Of a DNA stretch of 64,000 nt, positions 33,619-46,174 are shown piece by piece. The position numbers and the translations under genes were made by a program. The stretch covers positions 6,884,501 to 6,948,500 of the forward strand of contig NC_080042.1 of the NCBI RefSeq assembly GCF_012489685.1. The letters are read 5' to 3'. Positions within the stretch are counted from its first letter, which is position 1. Each line of letters begins with the position of its first letter. This DNA comes from Lotus japonicus (taxonomy: Eukaryota > Streptophyta > Magnoliopsida > Fabales > Fabaceae). The notes beneath the pieces are model-generated. The model did no database searches. It was given only the letters and a program-made list of their open reading frames with translations, and had not been told where the DNA came from.

Positions 33619-34979
33619 TTGTTGGTCAATCTGCAAGTGCACAGAATCTACCCAGTTTTAATTTATCGAACCACAGGGAATTGGAATGTGAATTCAGTTT
33701 AAGCCTCGAGTTCACAGTAGGAAAGCGAGTAAAATTCAGTTTTAATAATTGGTTGTTTCTTGAGTTTGTAAAAAGACAAGTAATCAAGTAATAAAGCGAT
33801 TGAAAAACAGAGATGAGATTGCCTTGGGTTCTTGTTCAACTATTTCAGTTTTAGCAAAGCTTCCTATTCAATTAATCCCGAGTCTCTCCTTGATGTTCTA
33901 GCCTAGTTAGTCATCTACCGATGCCTCCTAAAGAAAACCCTTCCTAATCAAAAGATAGGTTCAAGTCCTTGATATCCTAAACATTTGCTAGAAGCACTAA
34001 GCATACAAATCAGGCCAACAAACCCCAACCCTTCCTCTATTCCTAGCAACAAGTATAGAAGGAGTAATCTCACAACAAGTCCCAATTCTATAACAAACTA
34101 TCGTTATGATTATAGAAAAGTAAGAAGCTAGCATGCATTCAAGCTTGAAAGATAAAGCATAGAAGTGAGATTCAAGGGTTTACTCAGAACATCATGAATA
34201 GAAAAGGATTGATAGCTAAAACATTCAAAGTCTTACAAAGAACCCAAAGCAAAAGGGGTTTTAGCCAAGCATGGCTATAGAATCCATACAAGAAAAGAAG
34301 GATAAAACCTGGAACATGGACTTGGAGAATGCTTCTCCTCAAGCTCCAGAGCCTAACCCTACTTCTAACTTATTTAGGAATGTATATAAATGACAAAAGT
34401 TACAAAAGAAATGACAAAAAGCCTATTTATAGGCAATTCAGAGCGCCTGAGCGCCAATTCCAAGTGGAAAAAGCAGCCTCTGGAGGTAATTGACGCTCAG
34501 GCGCTCAAAAGGAGCGCTCAGGCGCCAATTCCTTTCTAGCATCATGTAAACAGCGAATCAATTGGAGCTCAGGCGCTCAACACGAGCGCCTGAGCGCTCT
34601 CTACATGCTAGAAAGCCTCTTGACCTTCTTCTTAACTCCCCTTTAAGCCTCCCTTCAATTTTCCAAGCCTTTTGACCTTCTTTCTTCATCAGTTTTCAGA
34701 CCTAGCTGCTTGGGAACAAAGCAAGGAAAATATCTAGGATCTCCAAGAGTTTATTAGCACAAAAGACCCTCAATTCAAGTAGAAAAGATATGCAAGTCCT
34801 AAACTTAATTAAAATGCAAGAAAGGTCCCTATAAAACTATGAAATTACCAAAACAAGGTAAAAACACAAATAAAGATAAAAAGACATGAGAATGCATGAA
34901 ACTCTACAAGAGACTCAACAAAAAGACACAAAACTAACTAATAAATGACCCTAAAAACACTACTAAAATAGGGACATCA
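33619..34979 (-). mobile_element. Solo LTR in E2, second member of the 10318 family
   Basis: On the minus strand it starts TGATGTCCCTATTTTAG and ends TTGACCAACA. GCGAC occurs on both sides (33614-33618 and 34980-34984) with one extra T at the left junction, which fits a 5-bp target duplication. It includes a cctataaatagg motif near 34430 and the same kind of GC-rich GCGC motif cluster (34441-34600) as the copy at 10318. No coding. Confidence 0.8.
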
Positions 34980-35216
34980 GCGACGTGTGTGGAAAAGCTT
35001 CTTATCCCAAAAGCCTCCCCGAAATATGTGCGAGCAAAAGACTCCCCGAAATATAGGCGAGCATTTCTAACTAGGCTAAGCCTTGGGCAACCCACATGGC
35101 CATTGGGACCCAAGCCACCATAAGTCCTCGCCAAGCAAAACTGGCGAGGCAACACCTGATCTTACGGGAAAAGTGTGTGAACAAGGCCTTAGTTCAAAAC
35201 TGAGCAAAAGTCCTAG

Positions 35217-37937
35217 TTAAACCCGACACACCCTCCAAGTCGTTAAACGAAATTCAGACTTAAATCGAAAACAAACGCAAAATTGAACATGGCGAGACGA
35301 AAAGCAAAATAAGATAAAAAGAGTCAAACTTTCATTAGCAGTCAGCCTCGCCGGGCAGTCATAATTACAATAAGCGGTAAGGAAAATAAATACAAATAGT
35401 CCAACTGAATTAATATCTTCTTTTTCCTTTTCATTTTCGGCAGCCAGGAAGTACTCCGCGTTAAAACCTGGGGGGTCATTTAGGCCAACCAAACCCTCGG
35501 GAGTGACTCTCTTGAAAGCCCCCATCTCGCTAAGATCCAGCTTTTTGTAGAGGTGCAAGACTTGGGCCTTCGCAAGGAAGAGGCCACGACCACGCTCTTC
35601 CACGGCTTCAGTAGCAGCTTCAATCTTTGGCCTCCTCTCAAAGGCCTTGACATCGGAGGATGCCCGGGTCTCCACCTCCGCGATAGCTTTGTCTTTAGCC
35701 TCTATCTGGGTTCTCACCGTGGCAAGGGCCTCATTCGTTAACGATAGTTTGCCGTGCAGGAACGCAAGCTCTTTGTCCTTGACAACGCAAGTTTCCTTAC
35801 CCGCAGCGATCGCCTGGGCCCGAGCGTCCAATTCCTTCTGCTAGTCGACAAGCTCATCTTCTAATTCTTCGATTCTAGCCTCGCAGTCAGACAAGTCAGA
35901 CTCGCGTCCACACATTTTGATGCCCAAATTGTTCATCCTGGTCACCCTTTCCGCCACCTGGGCTACAAGCCTATCACGCTAGCCATACGCTTCAAGTGTG
36001 GCAGTGCGGTACCCCTTCGCCTTTTGGCGAAGCTCTTCAACCTCAGCGGCGGTGGTCGAATCATTGGAGAACTTCGCAAATAGGCAGCCAGCGCGGAGAA
36101 GGCTCAAGACGGCTTCTTGAGCCATGCCATCAAGATCAGGGTCTTCTACCTTCTTCAAATTCCCAAAGAATGGATCGATCAACATAAAGTCGACAAGGGT
36201 GAGTTGGCGGTCCACTGTGGGACCTTCTTTTTCCTCGGCGTCTAAGTGTTCGGGGATGAGCAAAGAGTGACACGGTGAGGGCAGAGGCGACGGCAGAATG
36301 ACAGGAACCTGATCCTCATCATTACAACCCATTGAACGAGCGGGGGAGGCCCGAGGTAAGCTCACCTCAACTTGTTGAGTTGAATGATCAGATACAGAGA
36401 CTGGTTGAGGGGTGATGGCAGTGGTGCCCTCGGGCGCAGGTTGGCTGGCGATGGACTCCTCAGGGGCGGACGGTGCATTCGCCCCGCCTTCTGGATTCGA
36501 TTTGCCCCCAGCAACCGGATCGTGGCGGGAAATAATGGTCTCGCCAACTTTAGGCTTCTTGGATTTTTTGTGTTTCTTTTTCACCAAGGGGACGACGGTT
36601 TTATCTTTTCCATCTAGCGATGGTTCGCCAAATTCAGCTTTTTTGGATTTTTGGTGTTTTTTCTTCGGTGGAGGGAGGACAGTCTCATCAACAGTCTCGC
36701 CGGCGGCGCTCGGAGTTGGCTCGCCAGATTCGTGAGGGACGGTCTCGCCGCCAGTACCCGGCGCTGGCCCACCAGATGGAGTCTTTGTGGATTCCTTGGT
36801 GTTCTTTTGCGGAGAGGGGGCGACATTTCCGTCGTCAGCACTCAAAGCGGCGGGGCGTTTTCTCTTGCCCCCACCAGTGTTGAAAACGGGGGGAAATTCA
36901 ATCGCCTTGGCGGCAAGGGCACTCTCCTGTTTAGCCTTGGTGAACTTCATTTCCCCTGAGAACAAAAGGAGATATGCGCAACAAGTGTTAGCAATAGATA
37001 CAGTGGAAAAACATGATGGTGCGATGAAAAGAGGGGGTAGGCGGGAATTCAACTTAGTAATGGACCGAGGGTGTTTTTGCGAGCGGCCTCCTGCAGTTGC
37101 GAGCACTCGAGAATGGGGAGCTTGGCAAAGAAGCTGAGGATGATTTTATCTTCATCGCTCAGCGACACGTCCGAGGGCGGCGGAACGACGCGGGGGGCTT
37201 TAGTCCAGTAAAAGGGAAATTGGGCAGTCTCATCCCGTAGGGTGAAAACTTCAGGGTATGTGTGATGCACAACCACCCGAAAGTACCGGCGTATGGGCCC
37301 CATCTTGACATTACTTTTGTATGGATGGAGGCATTGTCGACCTGTGCGGGATTTTAGAGAAACCCATCCTTGGGCCTTCAGTGACTTCGGCTCTACGGCG
37401 TAAAAATAAAAGAAGTGCGAAACCCTCGGCTCGAGGCCGACGACGTCGCATAGTATCTCAAAGCACCTGGCGAAGGCCCAGGCATTTTGATGCAGTTGGC
37501 AGGGAGCGACGTGAATCTCTCTCATCACTTGGCGGAGGAATGGGGAGAAGGGTAGTTTAATCCCCAGATCAAGGAACAAGTACTCATAGACGTAAAAGTA
37601 ATGGGGTTTCTTTGCACCGTGATCAACCGTGCGGCGTAGCTAAGGGCGGTATCTATTTAAGAATTTCCCAGTAACAAGAATGTCCTCGAGGGACTTTTTG
37701 TAATAGACCCCGCCGGCCTGGCGAGCAGTTTCGGCGACTGATTCATCGGAGGCTTGCTCGGTGGGATGGCAGATGGCCTCTTGAGTGGGATTCTAGTCTG
37801 TGGGTTCAGGAAGGGTGGCGAACACCTGGCGCGAAAAGGGGAAGCCCTCCTAGAGGACGAGGGTCAACCGGGGGTGAAGATGCACGGAGAACGTTCTGGG
37901 AACGAGAGGATTTATGAAGATGGCGTTGGGAAGTCAT
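35217..37937 (-). pseudogene. E2 large antisense gene, one intron
   Basis: Minus-strand start MTSQRHLHKSSRS with PPVDPRPLGG. After a frame change it reads GGVYYKKSLEDILVTGKFLNRY, HYFYVYEYLFLDLGIKLPFS, VAPCQLHQNAWAFARCFEIL, HFFYFYAV and FRVVVHHTYPEVFTLRD with QFPFYWT, the same domain as in E1. A GT-AG intron (37065-36956, 110 nt, phase 1) joins NTLG to EMKFTKAKQES. Exon 2 has two KKKH.KSKK basic repeats, a Pro/Ser/Thr-rich stretch, LVDFMLIDPFFGNL, a coiled coil, and ends with MGAFKRVTPEGLVG and NDPPGF. Stops at about 37600, 35979 and 35845 break it. Basic repeats suggest nuclear or nucleic-acid association; function unknown. Confidence 0.75.
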
Positions 37938-38085
37938 TCTGCAAAAGGTAAAATGGAAAGGGGCGCGGGCACAGGAATGAAGGAAGTGGTGTTAAGGTAT
38001 CAACTCTCTGAAAGAAGTGGAGAGGCAAAGTAAGGAAGCAGAGCTCAAAGGTTTTGAAAGTGACGAATGATGGGAGAGGGGGGTC

Positions 38086-38092
38086 TTATAAG
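38086..38092 (-). promoter_or_regulatory. TATA box of E2 antisense gene
   Basis: ccttataagacc on the minus strand lies about 150 nt upstream of the ATG at 37937, matching the E1 arrangement. Confidence 0.5.
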
Positions 38093-38402
38093 GAAGTAAT
38101 GGTCGAGATCGTGTCCGCGTGTGAGGATAGTGGGGGATCGTGCCTCATGATGACAAGGTGAAATGATTACTTTGGGGAAAGAGACGCGGATTTTGGGAAA
38201 GTGGGAGCGGCGCATTAAATGGGAAGTCACAACGGCTGATTGGTTTACATTTAGATTGGCAGACTTTATTGAGATTTGAGGGGATGTTTCGAGGGCAGCG
38301 GTTGGGATTTTGTGGATTCGTTGACCTTTTCATTTCCTTAGCATATTACACGCAGCCTACACGTGTCAAGCCACCGCGATTCACAGCGATCGCGGTAGCG
38401 GC

Positions 38403-39585
38403 TGAAGGTGTGAAAAACGACTAGAAGGGGGGGTTGAATAGAGTTTTGAGTTTAAAAACTTTCCCCTTAAGATTTAAAGTAAATCTTTTCGGTTTATCTG
38501 AGATAGATGGTGTTGCGGATAAAGTTTGAGAGAAGAGAGAAGCACACAAGTATTTTATCCTGGTTCACTTGATAAATCCCTCAAGCTAATCCAGTCCACC
38601 CGTTAAGGTGATTTCTTCATTCTTAGAATGAAGGCAATCCACTATTGAGAGTTTGTTACAACTGCACTAGCAACCTGCTCAGTGACTAACAATACAATGA
38701 ACTAGTAAACACTAAGATTCACTCTCTTAGTCTTCTCAAGGATACTGACCTAACTGGTCCCTTAAGGAATCACCACTAAGATACACAGATCCTAGTCTTC
38801 TTAAGGATACTGACCTACCCGGTCCCTTAAGGAAAAACAAACAATTGTTTGAGGTTGGTGTTTACAAAGGTTTTCTTCTGAATAAGCTAAGTGTAAACTA
38901 AATAAGAACAGATGAAGAAAGTGGAGGCTTGAATCTTTTCTTGTATTGCAGCTCTTGGTTTCTCTCTCCTATCTTTCTTCTCTTCTTCAGCCTTAAATAG
39001 TCCAAGGTGCAAAGGATATTTCTGTTGAGAAAATGTGACCGTTGGAGGGCATTTCTGGAACTTCTAGAACCTGCTGTGGATGAACATTGGTAGGTAGGCT
39101 TGTCAGAATAGTACACTGCTCTTGTACTTCTTGATAGTGACATTTTCCTGTAACCATTGACTTTTGATCTGATGACGCTTCTTGTTGGAACTTGTGAAGC
39201 TTGGTGATCAGAGTCAGAGGGAAGCTTGGATCCTCTGACCTTCGTAACTTCTGTTTCTGGACCTCAGAGTAGAAAGTACTTGGTCTTCAGAGCCAGCTTA
39301 CTATTGGACTTCAGAGTCTTCACTTCTTAGCTTCTGGACCTTCAGAGCCTCTGGACCTTCAGAGCCTTTGGTCCTTCAGAGCCTCTGGACCTTCAGATCT
39401 TCTGATCCTCAGATCTTCTGATCTTCAGATCTTCTGATGAATATATCTTCTGGTATCAGAATTAGAACCTGTTTGTCAAGACACTCAAGACAAGCGTTAG
39501 AGTACCATAATTGTTCATCCACAAATAAATACTTGTTATCATCAAAACATAGAGTTGTACCACATGACCAAATCTTGATCTTACA
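38403..39585 (-). mobile_element. SIRE-type solo LTR in E2
   Basis: On the minus strand it starts TGTAAGATCAAGATTTGGTC and ends ACACCTTCA. The flanks GCGGC (38398-38402) and ACGGC (39586-39590) match 4 of 5. It contains a short tandem stretch of agatcttctgatc / ttcagagcctctggacc motifs near 39300-39430. Confidence 0.75.
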
Positions 39586-39819
39586 ACGGCTGGGCTCTCA
39601 AGTCAATCGGTGTCGCCACAAGCCCACTCGTGGACTTGTGGACTCGAAGGAGTCTGACAAGAGAGTCAAGATTTAGCTTTAGCTTTATTTATCACGCCAT
39701 ATTGGCCACCTACTTTGTTCACTAGGCTTAACATTAGTTAGTTTTTCTTATGATTGTCACCTTTGTTTTAAAAGACACTCTTAGCCCTCATGCTTCGAGC
39801 TCGGTGTCATGTGGACTTG

Positions 39820-40138
39820 TGGACTGGGCGAGACCCCAGAGGCCCTCACCCAGTGTTGCTCACCCAAGGGCGATGCATATGCCAAAGGTCTGGGCCTCCT
39901 CCGAGAGGCCCAACCGGCCCACTAAGGACAGTTAGATACGCCAGGCCCAACCCATCGCCTATAAATAGGGGGCAGTTACCAATTGTAAGAGACTCTTAGC
40001 TGATTTGATGAATAACAAACTTGAGATTCAGTTACACTCTCTCTCTAAGCGGTTACACGCTCTCTCTCTCTAGATTCTCTCATTGCAATCCTCTTACTCT
40101 GGGTACTATACCTTCTTTCTATGTTCTTGGCTGGAACA
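39820..40138 (+). repeat. E2 3' LTR
   Basis: Starts TGGACTGGGCGAG and ends GGAACA. The sequence just upstream (gagctcggtgtc.tgtggacttg) matches that before the E1 3' LTR. Confidence 0.85.
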
Positions 40139-40433
40139 ACGTTCAATACCTTGATATCCAATTATATTAAGGTTGACCATAAAATAAAAAATAACCATAA
40201 TAATTAAAAAAAAATTTGTCCACACACATTTTTTCTTAAACTATTTTCATATAAAAAACCTATACTATAAATGTTAATTATATAAATGGTAGAAAAGTCA
40301 CAATTGACTTTGTTTAATTTTTCTAATATCAATAATAACCATTAAATGTCATATTAACATTGTAGTTATTTTCGAAAAAATGGAATTATTTAATCTTTAA
40401 ATTACTCAAAAATCGTAAAATACAAATATGACA
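40139..40433. other. AT-rich spacer between E2 and the Helitron
   Basis: No coding or repeat structure recognised. Confidence 0.4.
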
Positions 40434-40439
40434 TCTTCT

Positions 40440-43400
40440 ACCTACTAGGAATAATATATAAGAGAAAGAAAGCTACTCAAGAAAGTCAAAGTATAACGAG
40501 GTGACACATGTCGGAGTTGCCACTATTTTGTTTCGAAAATAGTATATAATGTATATAGGATTAATATTAATAAAGAGGGAGGAGACTAAGCTCGTGAATA
40601 AGACAGTGGAATTAATAAAAACAAAAATCTCCAACCATCCAAAAGAATGCACAAACACAAAACCACCTATAAACAACAAGAACAACCTCCCTGAACAAAA
40701 AAAAAATCAAAGGAAGTAAAGCCTAATATCTAAACCAGATCGAAAAGCAACACCAAAAGCAACCTCGTTACTTAAGGCGGCCACCACTCCTCCATTTCCA
40801 TTGCTAGGTCGCGGATCCCCGCCTCATCCCACCGTCAAACGTACAACCCAGATGCTTGCCAACCATCCACGCCTTCTTGGCATGTGTCTAGTAGCAACCA
40901 CTCGGGGCTCTTCTGAATCCAACGAAGCAAGACAAACCGAGGGCCCTCACCATCAACTGTAACCAAACCCACACAAGTGGCATGTGACACATATTAGGGC
41001 TTGTGACCTTTCTTGACCTTTTTTGAACCCTTTTCCCACGAGAAAGAGAAGTTAAAGATGCATCGAAACAAATGCCTTTAAAGACGACACATCCAAACTA
41101 AAAGTCACATCAAATAGCTGATGTTAAGCGAACCCACCATCTCTGAGTAAGACCAAACACTCAGGTCGAGATGAATAAGAACCGAGCCCATCATCAACAA
41201 CACTAGGATGAATCGAGCCAACCCGGTAGGCTCCCACATCCACCACCTCACCTAAAGGTAGAAGAGGTCCAAGAGGTAGCATACCATAGAAAAACGTCCA
41301 ACTGATCCATCAAGAAGACATCAGAGGAAGATCTCGTAAAACACATAGGCAGCCCACTGCCAAAGTAAATAACCATAATATCCTCCCCTTCTCTAAAGAC
41401 AAGACTGGATATAAAGGTTAACAAAACAACACCCAAAGAGTTATCATTAAGGATGACTCCTCTAATACCCAGCCGATTAATACTTAGATAAAACAATGAC
41501 ACAGCCTGTGAAAGATCAAATGCCAATCTGCTAACAGTTTTCAGAAAAAACGACTCATCTATCAACCCTGTCAACACAACCTTCCTCGTCTACAACGACA
41601 ATCACAATTCTCAATGCCTATACAGAAAAAGAAAATTATTATGCTCAACCATAAACAGTATACTTGTAACCCCTCAATTTATCAACTGGGAAATCACATT
41701 AGTGACCGGCCAAACCTAATGACAATTTTGTGATATAAAAATCATTAAGGCTTTCTTTCTTTAAAAAAAAACAAAAAAAAAAAAAGCAAAACTCATCATC
41801 ACTAAAGCAAGTGCATCTGTCACCTTGCTTGACAAAACATTCAATTCTAAGTTTTAAAACATAATTTATCCTTCACTATGAAACCGTTACCCATTGATAG
41901 AGTAGTATAAGCGAAAAGTAATCTACAATAATATACCCGAAAATCAAAATAAATGCACACTTAGTCAAGTGGAAAAAATAAGATTTTGTAGATAGAGTTT
42001 TCGAATGGCGAAAAAGCCTCAAATGAAAATCCACGAAAACATCAACTTTCTATCCCATCTTGACTCCACCGTCTTCAAGTTCTCATCTCCGTTTCATACA
42101 TAGGTTAAGCTTCATCGGAAGATTCTCCATCGCCAAATAGTCAAATAACGTTAAGCGCCCAAATAACAAGTAGTAAACATAAAGCGTTAACTCCACAAAA
42201 TCACTTCACAAAAAGGAAAAACATGTCATTCAAATTTAAATCTTAATAATATATAAAGCCCATCCACCAAAGTGGACCACATTGTAACTTAATATCCACA
42301 TGTTTTGATTCTGTTGGTTGTTGCTATTGAATTTCCAAATGGCATCGTCTGACTGGTCCACATTATTTAATTTTCATTAGTCGAATTTAATGAGTCAATA
42401 AATCAATGAATTAATTAATTAATAAATCAATACAATACCAATATGTTTTCAAGTGGAAACGGTTAAATTCAAAGTTGACATTCAAAGTTTTTCCATAAAT
42501 GTTACTTTTTGAGTTAATTAACCGTTACAAATTAAAAAAGGAAAAAAGAATCATCATTAAGTAATACTTCAATGATTAGAATTTTTTTTAGAACATGAAC
42601 GGAAACAAAAGATATATTATTATAAGTTTTTATGGAATCTTTTTGCTGTGGTGTATCAAAATTTGAAAAGTTTGTTTCGTTTTAAAAGAGGAATGGATTC
42701 CAAAATTAACATAATATACAGTTGGGCATGAGTACACTGAATATAGACTTAGTTTCCATAAACATAATGGTGGTATCTTTTTATTTAGCGTTGCACAGGA
42801 TTTTTACAGTGTATGAAACAACGTGTTCAATTCCGAATGCGATAGAAATTCAAAGTTGACATTCAAAATTTTTCTATAATTATTTTCCTTAAATTCATTC
42901 ACCATAAATGTTGACATTCCATGTGGAAACGGTTAATAACATTATTAAGATACCAGCTGTTTTTACTTTTTTATTTTTTCCACACGTTTTCATTTATTAC
43001 TTCAATTTTATTAGTTACATGTTTTTTCACCCTGGATTGCTCTTGAAATTAACTAATGTTTTACTTACACGTTTTTTCCAACGCAAAGCAGTCTGATCAA
43101 CCTGACTTTATCGACATGCTCCTCATGAATGCTAAAGTTTGTTTGAGAAAATTCATATTTATTTTGAAAATCAATATTTTAGTTATTAATTAGATGTGAA
43201 TTTTAAACCAATATCGGGAATAAAAAATTTATTTACTAAATAGATAAAAAAATTATTTTCCATCATTATTTTTTATTTTGAATTTTTCGAAATTTATACA
43301 AATTAAAAATATTTTAATTTTAGACCCAAACCCTAACTAATTTTTTTTACCATTTATAATTGAAATTGATAACGGGTATGTTATTTACTACAGTTGTAAG

Positions 43401-43740
43401 AATGTTAATGATGAATTCAATCTCAAAACCTAATGATGTTGTGACACATTCTGACTTCTTTTATTAGAAGGCATTCTACACCACAAAAGAAAAATATTTC
43501 ATGATCCATGTATGTAGGTTTTCAAGTTATATTATTAAGATTTGAAATGTTGCTATAATAATATAATTATTTCTTGAGATTTAATTTAAATGAAATTCAA
43601 AAGTTTAGAAAATCACGTTGCGCGTGATAATTATGCAAAATGTATGAACATCATTAGTTATATTCGATACACTTAAACAACATTAGTTAATCTTCCTTCT
43701 CGACTGTTGGACTACGAATCACAGATGTTGATTTGAAAAA
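40440..43740. other. Unassigned interior of the Helitron
   Basis: AT-rich, with a less AT-rich island at about 40740-41620 that has a 109-codon open frame on the minus strand (41577-41248) and no recognised domain. The remainder holds only short frames and poly-A/T runs. It could include captured host gene pieces or an old N-terminal Rep region. Confidence 0.35.
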
Positions 43741-45980
43741 TTAATGTATCATTGAAGTTGAGAAGTTGCTCCAAAGAAATGGTAGGTCATTAAATGATTA
43801 CCCATCTTTGTCATCTCCAGAATATGATGAAGTCCTGCAATTGGATAATAGATTTATCGTCGATGAACTAAACTATGACAAAGATGCATTAAAGGTACAA
43901 TATGAAGAGTTGCTTAGTATGCTTACACCTAAGCAAAAGTCTTTATATTATAAGGTTGTCACATCTGTTTTGTCAAACTCTAGAGGCTTCTACTTTTTAT
44001 ATGGCTATGGTGGAACCAAAAAGACTTTTGTTTGGAACACTTTATTTGCGTCACTTAGATCTAGAAGACTAATTGTTTTTAATGTTGCTTACAGTGGGAT
44101 AACATCATTACTCTTGCCAGAAGGCAGAACAACTCATTATAAATTTTGCATTCTATTAGATGCTACAGAGACCTCAATATGTAATATAAAGCAGGGAAGT
44201 CTACGAGCAAAGCTTCTGCTTGAAATAAGCCTTATTATATGGGATGAAGCTCCAATGTTGAAAAAGTTTTGTTTTGAAGCTCTTTGACGTTACACTCTGA
44301 GATTTAATGAGGTTGAAAAATGAAGACAACATACGTAAACCTTTTGGAGAAAAACATAGTAATACTTGGAGGTGATTTTAGACAAATACTACCTGTAATA
44401 ACTAGAGGAAGCAAACAGGAAGTTGTGGAAGTTACTGTAAACTCTTCATCATTGTGGAAGCATTTTAAATTTATGAAATTGTCTAAGAACATGTGTCTAA
44501 CCGCAGCTGAGATGAGATGGCTGATGAAGCAAAAGAAAATCAAAGAGTTTGCAGATTGGATTCTTAAAATTGGAAATGACGATCATCTTGATTCTAGAGC
44601 ATGAAAGTATGATGTTCAAATCTCGCCAGATCTGCTCATCCCAATTAGTCTCGACCCCTTAATGGAATTGATTAAATATACATATCTTGACCTTCCACAA
44701 AATGAAAGACTTGCAATTCTTTCAAGATAGAGCAATATTGACACCTACACTAGAGGCAGTTGAAATGATAAACACTTACATGCTTGGCATGGTAGCTGCA
44801 CCATAACATGGATATCTGAGCTCCGACTCTGCCTTGCGATCAGATGATGATTCTAAAATCTGAGGTGAATGGTTTACCATAGAATTTTTGAACGACACCA
44901 AAATTTCAGGAATCCCTAACCACAAAATATTATTGAAAGTAGGTTCTCCAATCATACTTTTGAGAAATATAGACCAAGCAGCAGGTTTACGCAATGGAAC
45001 TAGGTTAATTGTGGATGAACATGGCTAACATGCTATTGGTGCAATTATTATCACAGAAACAAATGTTAACACAAAGTACACATTTCAAGAAGGAACTAAG
45101 TCCATTCTAATTCAAAATTTTCAATTAAATTCAGAAGAAGACAGTTTCCAATTGCAGTATGCTTTGCGATGACCAAAAACAAAAGCAAGGACAAACACTA
45201 TCTCAGGTTGGACTCTTCCTTCTGAGGCCCGTCTTCACTCATGGTCAACTATATATACCTCTCTCTACTATACGCTCAAGAAAGGTCTTAAACTTTGTAT
45301 AATGGATGCAAGGATGGCACCCACTCGGGGTGGGGACGAGGAATGGCTCTCCACTACCTATCCCCGTATCCTTTCTCTGTCCCCATCCCCACTCCCTATC
45401 CCCGTGGCGGGGTGAACCTCACCTCCCCACAGGTCCCACTGATCCTCATAGGGATCACTAATATATCATTAAAAATAAAATAAAAAATACATAAATTTAT
45501 ACCTGGACCACAAATGTTTAAATATAGAAACCACATATTATTTTACCTCAATAACATCTTTATCTTCCTAAAAAATATGTTGTTCAAACTGAACTTTTGA
45601 AGTACCTAATCGGCTACGTTTATGATCCTTTATATTTTTTTATTAGCTACTTGACTTTATTATTACGGGTATTATTGAATTTTTACCAATGCACATGGGG
45701 CAGGGATGGTGATTCACAGCCCCATCCCCAAATATTTTTCTTTGGGGGGGGGGGGGAGAGATTTCGTCTCCACCCCCACCCTCACGGGAAAAAATTCCCC
45801 AAGATCGGGTCCCCAAATGAGACCATCCCCACAGGGATCCCCACATGCAGGTGAAAATCGTCATCCCTAACTGGATGAGTCGGGCAAACAACATACCGGT
45901 ACTGTAAATGTATAGTGTAAGGAAGTTTTTGAAATTGTTTGATATATACAACACAATTTCATTTATTTATTTCATTTTTC
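43741..45980 (+). pseudogene. Helitron PIF1-like helicase domain (decayed)
   Basis: Frames give EVEKLLQRNGRSLNDYPSL, LTPKQKSLYYKVV, Walker A-like FLYGYGGTKKTFVWN (expected GGTGKT), Walker B LIIWDEAPM, then LGGDFRQILPVITRG. Then follow AGLRNGTRLIVDEHG, RRQFPIAVCFAMTKNKSK and KKGLKL. After an inserted hAT-type element (45309-45869) the final IMDESGKQHTGTVNV appears. This is the SF1 helicase half of a Helitron Rep/helicase, which unwinds DNA during rolling-circle transposition. The Rep nuclease part is not found. Frameshifts, stops and the lost Walker A glycine make it inactive. Confidence 0.8.
45309..45869. mobile_element. hAT-type non-autonomous element in the helicase, TSD AATGGATG/ACTGGATG
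   Basis: The left end CAAGGATGGCAC pairs with the reverse complement of the right end, TAGGGATGACG. 8-bp flanks AATGGATG (45301-45308) and ACTGGATG (45870-45877) match 7 of 8. Removing it restores the helicase C-terminus. The element is rich in gccccatcccc/ggggatg motifs and has a run of 14 G at about 45745-45758. No coding. Confidence 0.75.
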
Positions 45981-46028
45981 TCTTCATATTAAATACGGTT
46001 GACTTACACAACTGACTTATTTATAATT

Positions 46029-46033
<5 letters not shown>

Positions 46034-46059
<26 letters not shown>

Positions 46060-46060
46060 A
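46034..46060. repeat. (TA)n microsatellite near the Helitron 3' end
   Basis: About 13 uninterrupted AT units. Confidence 0.9.
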
Positions 46061-46174
46061 AAACTGATTTATTAATTAAAAAAATATAACATAAAATTAC
46101 GTGCAACACACAGGTTATTGCACTAGTACATGACATGGTAGGTGAGCTAACAACTTAATTCAAGATAGATGAAA

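Larger units (their letters stand above)
32285..40138 (+). mobile_element. E2: Tat-lineage gypsy element, pol-deleted, TSD ACGTT
   Basis: LTRs are 32285-32606 and 39820-40138 (about 320 bp), starting TGG(G/A)CT and ending GGAACA. Perfect ACGTT duplications flank the element (32280-32284 and 40139-40143). The expected primer-binding site TGGCGCC is missing after the 5' LTR, and gag is absent. Only the protease-RT linker and a downstream remnant are readable at 32.85-33.4 kb on the plus strand. An antisense gene occupies 37937-35217. Two later solo LTRs sit inside (33619-34979 and 38403-39585). The element is dead by deletion. Confidence 0.85.
40434..46126 (+). mobile_element. Probable Helitron (3' end well supported, 5' end tentative)
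   Basis: The 3' end shows a hairpin-type stretch cgtgcaacacacaggttattgca followed by CTAG and a T, the classic Helitron terminus (46123-46126, host T 46127). A Helitron helicase precedes it. A candidate 5' end TCTTCTACCTACTAGG at 40434 follows a host A and reads like plant Helitron starts (tc...tatataagag). The interior 40.5-43.7 kb has no recognised domains and may be captured or decayed sequence. Confidence 0.55.

Noticed and set aside
41248..41577. 109-codon frame as a host gene
   Set aside because: No recognised domain or exon structure; kept only as an unassigned island in the Helitron.
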